Shown: positions 21,726 through 31,172 of the stretch, piece by piece
How the letters are laid out: every line of letters begins with the position of its first letter
Position numbering within the stretch: position 1 is the stretch's first letter
Assembly: GCA_015680685.1 (NCBI GenBank)
Contig: MNCI01037634.1
Coordinates: forward strand, 198,648 to 262,647
Origin: Gnetum montanum
Lineage: Eukaryota; Streptophyta; Gnetopsida; Gnetales; Gnetaceae
DNA: 64,000 bases
Direction: 5' to 3'
Made by a program: the position numbers and the translations under genes
Notes under the pieces: model-generated
The model's input: the letters and a program-made list of their open reading frames with translations, nothing else
Database searches by the model: none
What the model was told of the DNA's origin: nothing

Positions 21726-22426
21726 AAGAATAATTCTGAGAAACGACGGCCCACTAGAGGACGATCCATTAGGGCTGGATCCGGACTTAAGAGATACTGG
21801 TGACAGTGGTAGTAGAGGAAATGCGTAGTTGTGATTTACGCGTAGTCTTATTAATGTGGAGTGAAGTATTGTTTTATGAATGACTGAAAAGACGCGTTAT
21901 AAGACCTGGTGGATGTTTTAAGTGTCAATTATTTTTTTTTTTTTGACTTTTATGCTTTTATCTGGACAGCGTGAACGTAATTATTAAGGATGGTGCCTAA
22001 GTTATAATGATAGAATGTAATGACTAGTTTAAGGCCATTGCGGGCTGCGACTAGTTTAATGCCATTGCGGGCCGCGACTAGTTTAAGGCCATTGCGGGCC
22101 CACTACATGATATAGGAAGCGTAAATAGTATTAATACGCAACCCTGTGTAACTAGTTTAAGGCCGTTGCGGGCCATGGCGTAATACGCGTAAATGATAAT
22201 GGTATACAATTCTGTGTAACTAGTTTAAGGCCGTTGCGGGCCATTGGGTAACTGCGTGATATAGAAAGCGTAAATAGTATGAGTACAGTAAATCGAATAG
22301 CATAAGAAATGACAAGCATAAACTCTGAAAGCGAATGTAGCGTGAAAATGTATGGAACAAAAGAAATGGCTAAGTACAAGCCGCGATAACTTGCCAAAAC
22401 ATGATAACGTATGCAAAGATCATCGT
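21726..22426 (-). repeat. Spacer with tandem-repeat array 1 of element B (TR1)
   Basis: The array lies at about 22018-22250: five copies of ACTAGTTTAAGGCC(A/G)TTGCGGGCC separated by 10-60 bp of GCGTAA-rich sequence. It sits between the protease stop and the 3' end of the antisense gene. A poly-T run is at 21931-21945. No sense coding is seen. If the sense RNA is spliced between protease and RT, this array falls inside that intron. Confidence 0.8.
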
Positions 22427-23239
22427 TCAACCATTAATCTGCAATTGTCTCTTAACGGCCTTTACGTTGAGCGTTGCGTAAGGGCGAGGTGACTTATGGT
22501 TTGACTCCTCTATGCTGCTATCCGGAAATGGCAAGTCGGCCCAAGCTAGACCGTCATCATTGCTGTCGGTTTGTTGAGGGATTTGGAGATGGGTCTGATC
22601 ATTAGTCGTTTCTATCTCCGAACCCCATTCTTCTTCAATGTTATTGACGGTCGTGGGGGTGATTTCGTCACCACGTATCACAACCTCCCCTCCAGCATAG
22701 GGCAGGTGTATCTCTTGGTGTATTGGTGACGAAACAGCCCTCAGCTGGGCTAACCACAATCTCCCTAAGATCAGGTTGAACCTCGGCATCTCCTCGACGA
22801 CTAAGAAAGTGGCCTCTGTTGGGAACTAATCCCCCGCCACAAACTCAATACACACTGTCCCCTTGACTTGAACCCGTGCCCCGTTGAACGATTTTACGCA
22901 AGCCGTCATCGTGGGAGTGATCTGGTCGACCAAACCCAACCTATCCACGATGGAATAGGGTATGACGTTGGTAGCTGCGCCATCATCTACGTGCTCTCTC
23001 CGGATTCAGTATTGACCGACCCGGATGGTGATAAACATAGGTTCAGTTGTGACCTGACCTTTCTCCAGATCATCTTTAATAGACTCGTCATGGAAGGCCA
23101 GCGAGGTAGGCCTGGGTTGCTCAGCTTTAGAAGGAAACATGACAGCATGTATCGCTTCCTCTTCCGATGGTAAGCTACCATCCACTGATATGGACATCAG
23201 CATGCATACCATAGCCTCACGGTATTCTCGAGATGTCAT
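22427..23239 (-). pseudogene. Element B retropepsin-like protease
   Basis: Frame with MTSREYREAMVCMLM upstream, catalytic DDGAATNVIPYSIVDRLGL at about 22990-22935, and FNLILGRLWLAQLRAVSS at about 22780. The open stretch 22789-22427 is intact and ends at a TGA after KRQLQING. The frame is broken by TGA at about 23004 and TAG at about 22826. It aligns throughout with A (1-903) and C (39990-40760). The polypeptide after the protease core (EIHLPYAGGEVVIRGDE) is conserved in all three copies. Confidence 0.82.
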
Positions 23240-25781
23240 AAGCAGGTCGTAAAGGCTCAGCGTTGTGTTCTTTTACTTGAGAGCCTGTTTGACTTACGTT
23301 AATGCATCGAGGAGGTCCTTCTCTTGGCTGGGTTGTTTATCCCCCTTGTCCTCTTCCATTCGGCCCAGGAGACGGATCTCCCGAGGTGGAACGGTGTCAG
23401 TCGGGGGGCTACTCTTTTTCTTGCCAAGAGAAGGCGGTTGCGTTTCTGCACTTTTATCCTGCCCCTGAGGTACAGGCGAAGGCACAGAGGCCAGGGGCCT
23501 AGGCTTAGGGAAGCCGAGCGTAAAATGGTCTTTCGTTGCGTTAACTGATGTGTCCTCTCCCTTTAGTTTGGGAGGTGATGATTGACTCTTTTGGTTGGAG
23601 GTCTGCCCCTGCGTGAGAGGAGCAGCCTATGGTTTTGGCGCCCTAAGCGTGGGCGCGGACGAGGCCACGGCTTGACTGTCGCTGCGTGACTAAGGGTGTA
23701 TCTGAGAAGGTGCCCGTATGATGAAGGGCAGCCTCGAGACCCCACTGGCTACCGATGAAATGGTTGGCCCCCTTTGTGAGCTGGCAGGCACACGCAAAAT
23801 AAAAGGTTGTTTTGGCGATTCCCTCCTCTCACTGTTCGTACTCACCATAGTAATCGTATAAGGATCGTCGTTTGCGTTCAACGGGTCCTTATATACATGC
23901 AATGTTTGGTTTTCTGGACGCGTCGGGTTACTGCTGTCTAACTTGAGTAAACCATCATCCAGCATACGTTGAATGTCGTCTTTCAACGCCCAGCAGTAAT
24001 CCGTATCATGACCACACAGCTGGTGGTAGTCACAGAAACGGTCTAGTCTGAAAGATCTCGGAACTGGTGGTTCGTTAGGTAAGGCTAAAGAGGGATTCTT
24101 CAGCAGCTCACAATGACCTCTGTGACACTTCAGAGCTTCCTCAGACACCTTCTTAGGTTGAATGTGCCCTACCCCTAACAGTTGTCTCTACAGTTCGGAA
24201 TGTTTTACGGGCAAAGCCGCGTATTTTGAACAATCCTTACGCTCAAAGTTTGGCTTTGGCTGGGGGGCCCTTCAGGGGTAGTTGTGTCTTGGCTGGTGCT
24301 GGCACCAACCGTGGCCTTAGGAGGCATCGTGGGTGCCTTCTTGTTCTTAGTCTTTGTACCCTCAGTCATTGCAGCTACTGTCGTTGTCGCTNNNNNNNNN
24401 NNNNNNNNNNNNNNNNNNNNNNNNNNNNNNNNNNNNNNNNNNNNNNNNNNNNNNNNNNNNNNNNNNNNNNNNNNNNNNNNNNNNNNGCGATCGGCTCGCG
24501 GATCTCATTCAAAGTAGCGTTCCAGCGCTGTATGAACTTTTGGACGAGCTCGAGCGGGTCTTGTTTCACCCCCATGAGCTGATCCAATGTGACTTCCGAT
24601 TTCAAGTTGTATTTGAAGCAGGTCACAAATTGGGTCAGCAGCTCTTCCAAGGTGGAGATGGAAGAGCGTGGGAGGGCTCAGTACCAATCCAAAGCTTTCC
24701 CTGTTAGAGACATTGCAAAGACTTGGATGATCGTGTGTGGCCACTGTTGCAACAGCAAGGACTCAGACCTAAATGTGACCAAGTGAGCATTGGGATCTCC
24801 CTCCCCATTATACTTGGTAAAATGAGGTAGGAACATTCCTGGCGGCAACGACAGCATAGGGACCGCTGGACTAATCGGATCGTCCTGGTAAAAGTCCATG
24901 ATCTAAATGGTATCAGAACCAGCGGCTTTGAGGCGTCAAACCTTCTCGGTGAGAGTCTGTATAAGCTGGAAGGCCTGGTCCAGGCCTGTTGACGGAGGTG
25001 TCTGTGCAGAAGGCATAGGAGGTTGGACTGGGAGGGCAACGCTAGGAAATGGAAACTATGGAAGAGGTTGGCTGGTAGCTGGTGGGGCGGGGATCCAAGC
25101 AGGCAGGGGAGCCTGTGAAGACCACCACCCACTGGTTTGCGAAGAGGGGTTAGCTGCCGCCTGCTGCACGAGATAAGGATGAGGATACTGCGGTACCACC
25201 TGTGGAACATGCGTTGCGGGTGCAACCGGGGGTTGCATGCCATACACCACAGACTGGGTATGTTGTGCCATCGGGTTGGCCCACTGACTTGCGGCAGGCT
25301 GTTGGACGTAAGTTTGTGGCTGAACGGTTGCGGTAATCTGTTGAGTTGGAGGAGGTGGAAGTGACAAGGTCTACGCCGAGCGCGTTGTGGATATGTTGTG
25401 GGGTTGTATCTGAGGGATGAAATGGGGTGCGGTGGTCGCCGGGACCACCACTGGGATGCTAAGTACTCGCGGTGACGAAACCGCCCCCACATTATTATGA
25501 GGTATTTGTACTTGCAGCCCAGACGGCTGCACGGTGGCCTGCAGAAGGACAGGGATGTGCATCTGCATGGTCATGGCTGGGTTAAGAGAGGTGGCCTCTC
25601 CATTGAGCGAGAATGACGGATTAACGTAAGTATGGGGGCTCAGAGTGTGGAATGAGTGTTCGGACTGGGCCGCAAACTCATCATCTTCTTCCTCCCCATC
25701 CTCGGGTTCCACCATAGCCTGTGCAGCCTGGCTCTTGGCCATGACCAACTGTGTGATGAGTTCATGTTGATGTTCGGTCAA
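23240..25781 (-). pseudogene. Element B gag
   Basis: Starts at MTEHQHELITQLVM (25781). The N-terminal third is Pro/Gln-rich and low complexity (25781-25040). The capsid-like Retrotrans_gag region follows (FHLPHF-type motif, YNGEGDPNAHLVTF, SLTGKALDWY, LLTQFVTCFKYN, LVQKFIQRWN) at about 24900-24490. Then come a 95-base assembly gap and a Cys/His motif CDYHQLCGHDTDYC near 24025, the variant knuckle of Tat/Ogre gags. Stops at about 25370, 25054, 24937 and 24900 break the frame. The overlapping 262-codon frame at 24704-25492 is a shadow of the low-complexity region. Confidence 0.8.
24392..24486. other. Assembly gap (95 N)
   Basis: A run of N inside gag of element B, between the capsid-like region and the Cys/His motif. 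The size may be arbitrary, so gag length cannot be judged here. Confidence 0.99.
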
Positions 25782-26338
25782 GGGAATAATGTCGTAAGCT
25801 GTTGGTTTGAAATCATGGCCCCCTCAGTGGATCACCTCAAAGTTTCGTTTCGCTTCGACTTCGGCCCGGCTGAGAGCCAGCTTCGCCTGGATCTTAACAC
25901 AGATAAAGTTGTATTATTCAGGGGTTATGACTATGAAGATGGGCTCTTTTCCCTAAAGTCTCAATGACCGGTGCAATGGTCCTTGAGATCCTGCTGCGCC
26001 AGGAGCTGGTCTAGTGACCGCAATAGGATTCATAGATGTGGCGCCCAAATCAACAAGGACCATGGTGGTTGTGGTCATGTAAAAGGAATCCATTGATCAA
26101 TGAGATTGACGATAACTGGTAATCGGATCTAAGAAATGGCTGGCAACAAAAGCACGAATAGGCTTTCTACCCTGTAGGATTCCAAAGAAATCGTCCTTGC
26201 GACCAATCTACACCACACGATTTGCCGTAAACTTCCCTAGAGGTATTACGTCTACGGTTTAGGGTATGGATCGCTAACAGGGCTACCCGAAAAAGGCGGA
26301 TCGGAACCTAAGCAGCCCTCCTTCTAACGCTAGAAAAC
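25782..26338 (-). other. 5' leader of element B with primer-binding region
   Basis: Leader between the 5' LTR and gag. Immediately inside the LTR (minus strand, 26332-26316) is TAGCGTTAGAAGGAGGG. The better preserved copies in E and C read TGGCGCTAGAAGGAGGG and TGGTGCTAGAAGGAGGG. A TGG start just inside the LTR is what a tRNA primer site should look like; I cannot assign the tRNA with certainty. The rest is non-coding and partly aligns with 30310-30560 and 43345-43620. Confidence 0.7.
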
Positions 26339-27128
26339 TGTAACGACGGAAAATGTCGGCAGCTGGAGAATACCAAACAAAATTCCGCGTACACAATTTT
26401 AACCACAAATCCGTGCAAGAGCCATGTTGGAAAGACGAATCCATGGCGCCCTGAACGGTCTTGTCGATCAGACAAGGACTTACTAATCAGTAAAACGATG
26501 GGGATTATGAAATCTTCCACGGATTGATTTGATTCAAGGAATCACAAGATGAAGGGAAAACGACATAGATGAATTGTAACGATGATAATGCTAAACACGA
26601 TAAGAAGAAGCTAACACGTGGTTTCAAGATCTATGCTTTGACTTCAAAATGTATATTTTGTATATCACGTTACAATGGGGAGACCCCGATTACTTGATGT
26701 ACAGCATGCACAAAACAATAAGAAAACTGTCCAAATAGAAGTCCGATCTACCTCGTGGGCCAAAGCTGGGATGCAAGGAAGGTCAAGCTCTGACGTCTAT
26801 CGATCAACCGTTTCTGACCAATAGAGTCTGCGAACCGCATGAGATGGTCTCACGATCTTCGATCCACATCTTTCGCCTTAGGTAGTTCCTGTTTAGGACC
26901 GCCAATGATCGTTGATGGAGAAAATTGTATCTCCCCCCAAAAGAACGATTACTCTTGTTTGTCGATGCTCAAGCAAACTGTGCTTTGTTTCTGCCGGAAG
27001 GTGATGCTGTAAACAATTACCAAAGCGCTGCTTTCTCTATCTCTGCTCAAGGTGATAAGTGCTCCTGTGCTCAGAGAAATGTCTTTGCCTCTTTGATTTG
27101 CCCACCCTTGTATCTTTGTCAACTGGGG

Positions 27129-27136
27129 TATTTATA
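27129..27136 (-). promoter_or_regulatory. LTR TATA box (element B)
   Basis: TATAAATA on the minus strand within CCTATAAATACCCCAG. The same box is at 11271-11278 in the other LTR, at 29376-29383 (+) in A and, as TATAAAT, at 44811-44817 (-) in C. Conservation across the family supports it as the LTR promoter core. Confidence 0.65.
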
Positions 27137-27235
27137 GGCCGCGACGTCCTGTAGAAAAGACGCAACCCTGATGACATGTATCCTGGACGCTTCGAGTACT
27201 ATTGACCTGACCTTTTTGTATCAAACTTTGTGACT

Positions 27236-27267
27236 ACGCACAATACGCTTGTTTGCGTATTGTGCGT
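27236..27267. other. Perfect 13-bp hairpin in B 5' LTR
   Basis: ACGCACAATACGC, loop TTGTTT, then GCGTATTGTGCGT. The equivalent place in the other LTR (about 11376-11407) has an eroded version. It lies downstream of the TATA box in the direction of transcription-opposite sequence, within the LTR only. Function unknown. Confidence 0.85.
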
Positions 27268-27915
27268 GTGAAGAACAGATGCGCGTCGGGCATGTTTCAA
27301 CTGTCTTTAGGTTATATTATGCTCATTCGCGTTGCGTTGCGTGCAAGAGTGTAACATAACGTGGAAGATAACTAATTCAAGCTATTTTACGCTCGTTTAC
27401 GCAGCCGCGCGTAATGAAGCATAAACAATGTTTAGCTTGGCGATGCAATACGCTGCGATATGCTTCGTTGCGTATGATGAGCAATCTGCATGCCAAGAGA
27501 AAAGGGTTGATCTGTTGCACTTCCTTAGACTTTGCCTTCGACTGTTTTGGAGCTCATTACGCTGCCGTGCGTAACAGAGCGTAAACCTAGCCTTAAACAA
27601 AAGCCTTAGCAAAATATGCAAGAAGTCGCATGTTACACTGCTCAAGCCTCTCGTCATGCCGAAGTAAATAGCCTTCTGATGCTAGATTATGTTGGAACAG
27701 AATCACGCTAAGCGCTATTACGTTGTGTCGCGTGATATAGCGTAAACAGAGAAAGCATAGAAAGATTAGGAATTTGCACAGGAAGTTGAAGACTTGATGC
27801 TACGCGCCTCTTGGTCTTGCTCTATCTTATTTGCTCTTCTGAGATTCTAACATGTGCCCTCTTCTGAATTGCGAATCTTTGCCTGAGGCCGACTCGCAAT
27901 TTTCACGGTGTTTTA

Positions 27916-27920
27916 GGCAC
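27916..27920. repeat. Target-site duplication GGCAC, right copy
   Basis: GGCAC directly after the outer end of the B 5' LTR, matching 10477-10481. Confidence 0.92.
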
Positions 27921-28795
27921 CTTGCCTAGTCAAATGGATAAGATGAATCTGGTTGTCGATGGAGAATTTCTGAGCCACAGTGTCAACAAAGGGACCAGTG
28001 CCTCTTGCTATGATTCCTTCTCCATGGCCTACGCTCTCCTTCTCGCTTCGAACGACACTTGTTTCAACAGCCTCCCCAATGATTAGGACAACTACTTTTG
28101 GTCTTTGTTCTTTGTTACGTTTTGCAGGTTACTTACTACAATAGCATTTTGCAAAAATGCATTCACTAGGAGGGCGAGGTGTCACAGCGTTCTGAGGTGG
28201 CTACTCAGACTAGCCTGACTACTTGGGAGTGCAGACCCTGCCCTTTCCCCCACCAAATACCTAATCTTACTTTCTCCTTCCCTTACAACCAATCTTACCT
28301 TCTTCTCCTATTTGTACAGAATGTGATCGTACAGGAAGTCTTTCACACATGAATAACCATCACGTCCATGAACTAGCGTAACGCAACTCGCCTCATGGAA
28401 AACATCTATATTAAAAAAAAGGAACGAGCAAAGCTAGGCAAAATGGATGAAACACAACTCATCCAGGCCATATGGGTGTAACACAACTTGTTCAGGAAAG
28501 CCCCACATATACAGTACAGCAACGTAACCTCTCAGGAAAACACCCGCGAGAAGATGTCTAATAACGTGTTTGCAAAGTATCCTGCTCATACTTGAGTCTT
28601 CCCCAAACCTCCCTCCCTCATAATTATAATCCTCTCCTACTCCTTGTGTTCCCACCTTCACACTTCTAGGCTTGACAGAGCAACATCAGAGCAGCAACCG
28701 ATGGACGATGTTGGCGTCTTTACCTCTGTGGTGTTTTGCATTCTTTGTCGACGTCTCTCGGGCAAGCCCTCAAAATATCCACAAAGAGAGGCCAT
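27921..28795 (+). mobile_element. Element A, right part: end of 3' UTR and polypurine tract
   Basis: Continuation of the 3' UTR of A after the B insertion. It aligns (inverted) with 12073-12880 in B, most clearly CTTTGTCGACGTCT at about 28744. The last 15 bases, ACAAAGAGAGGCCAT (28781-28795), are the polypurine tract. No gene is supported; the 28434-28661 minus frame is not conserved in B. Confidence 0.82.
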
Positions 28796-30058
28796 TGAAA
28801 CACCATGAAATTTCAAGACTTCGGTGATTCAGCAAAGTCTCAAAGTTTAGGCAAGGATTTTCACAAGTGGCACATCTCAGTAAGTTTTCTTTTTTCGGCT
28901 AAGGGCCTACTACGCTACGCTATGCAGCTCAGCTTAGTAGACTCCAGGAGAATAGAACAGAATAGAACAAGGGATGCACAACAACAACACTTCAATTTCG
29001 CAAGTTAGCCATGTTCAAAAATCTTAACTTTTGCCATACTACATCGCGTTACACTATGCAGCGTAACGCAGCATAATGTAAGCAGCATAGTTGACTTGGC
29101 CGTAGCAACAAAGATAAAGAAATTTATGTAGTAGCAGTCATTACACCATAATACATTGTCTAGCATATCACAGCGTAGTCGCAGGACAGTTTATTCAGCA
29201 CAAGAGACAATGCCAAATTAATGGTCTTCTTAAAGGGGTGGTTACGCTATACTATGCTTCAGAGCGTAACACAGCGTAGCGCCACAAGCTTCAACTACAA
29301 CACATTAGGTCAATGGTATTTTGTGGGCCCAGGACACATGTCATTTAAACCGTTTTCTTCTCCTAACCTTAATCTTATAAATACCCTGGCAGACAAAGCT
29401 CAAAATGTGAGCAATGGTTAGCAATTTTGACAATTTTTTGGCAAAGACCGGCAAGACGACGAGAAAGAGTGGGTAATAGAAAAGCATCGAAGATGATAGA
29501 GAAAAGCTTTTGACCAGAGATTCCAAGTTAGCAAACACTTTACTTCGAGCCTGACTCCCTTGTGCCTAGATTTGGCTAGTAAACAAGGTAGATTGGCCTT
29601 TACTTGTTTAATCTCTGAATAGCTTCTTGTTAGTGGCGGATACTTTGTCCAAACCAAAGTCCGCTTATAAATCCCATTGTGTTCATCATATTTATTTATA
29701 AGGTAGATCCCAGATCCCAAGATCATGCATGTTTCAAATTCAATTTATTGCTCCTTTTTTACATTGAATTCTACAATCATTTTGAATAATTTACATCACC
29801 TCCATTTCTTTCGAAATCTGATCTTGGAACAAATCTCGTCTTCTCATAAATCGATAATATATTTTCATATCGAATCGTCACCTCGTTATACGATCATTAA
29901 CAAATTTTACTAACTAAGTCCCTGTCTGATCAACAAGACCGTTCAGGGCACCACGGATTCATTTTCTTCAGCACGGCCCTAGCGCAGATTCGGGGTTAAA
30001 ACTGTGTACATGGAAATCCCCTCGATGTTTCTAGCAACCAACGTTTTCCATCATTACA
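28796..30058 (+). repeat. 3' LTR of element A
   Basis: Starts TGAAACACCA just after the polypurine tract and ends CATCATTACA. Its last ~130 bp are the inverted match of the B LTR end (GTACACAGTTTTAACC, GCCCTGAA, GGTCTTG on the opposite strand). Its length is 1,263 bp against 1,577 in B, so it has deletions. TATAAATA lies at 29376-29383. GCGTAA-type words are frequent around 28905-29285. Confidence 0.85.
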
Positions 30059-31172
30059 AGTGTGACTAGAACCGAAGTTGAAGGGCCTACATGTTAATAG
30101 GTTCAAAACATGGGATGACTGCCCATTACTGAAGAGGGTGTGGCCGTGGAAAGGTTGTGGCAACAACGAGGGGGTGGAAGAGAAAAGCGGGTTTGACTAG
30201 AAGACAGTAATGGAAGGGACAGCCGTGGTGTAGATCTGGTCACCACCTTCGAAGTAGGAGTCCAACTCCTCCTGCCCATCCTAAAACACTTCATCATAGT
30301 GAGACGTTGTGTCCCGTTCTCTTGACCTACTCACTTGCATCAGTTGGTTTAGCAACCATTGATACATTTCAATCAGCAAGATGGTGATGTCAGGAGTAGG
30401 GATGAACTCCCTCCTGTTCCAATGGAAGAACTCAAAGTTACATTTATCTTCAACTTCCTAGTGATCTAAGGGTAGATTTTCTTGGACTTTTGCACAGAGG
30501 AAATTGCATAACTCTGCATCTTATGCCAAATGCTCGGGTGACAACTACCACAGCCTAAGAGATTGTCATTGTACTAGCACTAGGTTGGACGATCGCTCAA
30601 GACCTGTCACATGTTGGACAGAGTAGGGTACCACCAGGTCTAAGGTGAGAACTACTATGGTAACAAGATTCATTTTTGTTTATTATGAGAAAGCGTAAGA
30701 GAGGAGGTTGAAATAGGATACACTGGGAAGTGTTGGAAACTAGTTTCCTTCACTATCATGTCTGCTATGCTGAGTAGGATGCAGGTAGCATAACAAAATG
30801 GGCAACGTATCGTGATGGGTATTACTTAGTAGACAGCGTAACACTGTAGAGAGGTGTTACGCTACAAGTAGCATAACACTGTAGATGGGTATGCAGTTAG
30901 CGTATCACACTGATCAGGTCACTACGTCACACAGGATGCAGGTAGCATAACATAGTTGACAAAGTAACATGGTACAGTAAATAGTTGCAGCCTTTCATCC
31001 TGTAGGGTTCCAAAGGAACCATCATTGTAACCAATCTGCACCACCTAGTGCGTAGACAATTGCAAGGGTGTCACGTCTACGCTAGTAGGTGACGGGGTAC
31101 AGACAGCGTGCAGGATTACCTATGATGCATAGAAAGGGCATAAAGAAGGCCCTCCTTCTAGCGCCAAAAAAC
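30059..31172 (-). mobile_element. Element E: gag 5' end and leader, cut by element A
   Basis: Minus-strand remnant right of the A insertion. At about 30310-30560 it aligns with the gag start/leader of C (43345-43620), sharing CAAAGTTACATTTA-like and GTGATCTAAGGG-like blocks. The primer-binding site TGGCGCTAGAAGGAGGG is at 31166-31150, next to the LTR at 31173. The rest of E must lie left of A's 5' LTR, outside the window. The small frame at 30103-30297 is a decayed gag piece. Confidence 0.7.
31150..31166 (-). other. Primer-binding site of element E
   Basis: TGGCGCTAGAAGGAGGG on the minus strand, six bases inside the LTR end. It is the best preserved of the three family copies (others 26316-26332 and 44116-44132). 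Confidence 0.7.

Larger units (their letters stand above)
10482..27915 (-). mobile_element. Element B: full-length 17.4-kb Tat/Ogre-like retrotransposon
   Basis: Complete minus-strand element. From its 5' end: LTR 27915-26339, PBS region, gag, protease, TR1, an antisense eight-exon gene, RT, two RNase H domains, integrase, TR2, 3' UTR, polypurine tract, LTR 12057-10482. The LTRs are 1,577 and 1,576 bp, bounded by TG..CA-type ends (TGAAACACCG ... CGTCGTTACA, read on the minus strand). GGCAC flanks both sides. By eye the outer ~340 bp of the two LTRs differ at about 30 sites, mostly transitions, with better agreement further in, so the insertion is not recent. Coding frames contain several stops and gag holds a 95-base assembly gap. 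Confidence 0.95.
26339..27915 (-). repeat. 5' LTR of element B
   Basis: Matches 10482-12057 end to end; its outer end here is TAAAACACCG (one transition from TGAAACACCG). It carries a TATAAATA box at 27136-27129, which should drive transcription of the element leftward. A perfect 13-bp inverted repeat with a 6-nt loop lies at 27236-27267. Confidence 0.95.

Noticed and set aside
24908-24920. TGGTATCAGAACC, like the plant initiator tRNA-Met primer-binding site
   Set aside because: It is on the plus strand inside gag of a minus-strand element, far from any LTR end.
24704-25492. 262-codon minus-strand open frame
   Set aside because: Overlaps the Pro/Gln-rich part of gag in another frame; its Arg/Ser/Pro-rich product is a shadow.
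26039-26050. TGGCGCCCAAAT, like a tRNA-Lys primer site
   Set aside because: Wrong strand for element B and about 300 bp from the LTR end; the site directly inside the LTR (26316-26332) is conserved in E and C.
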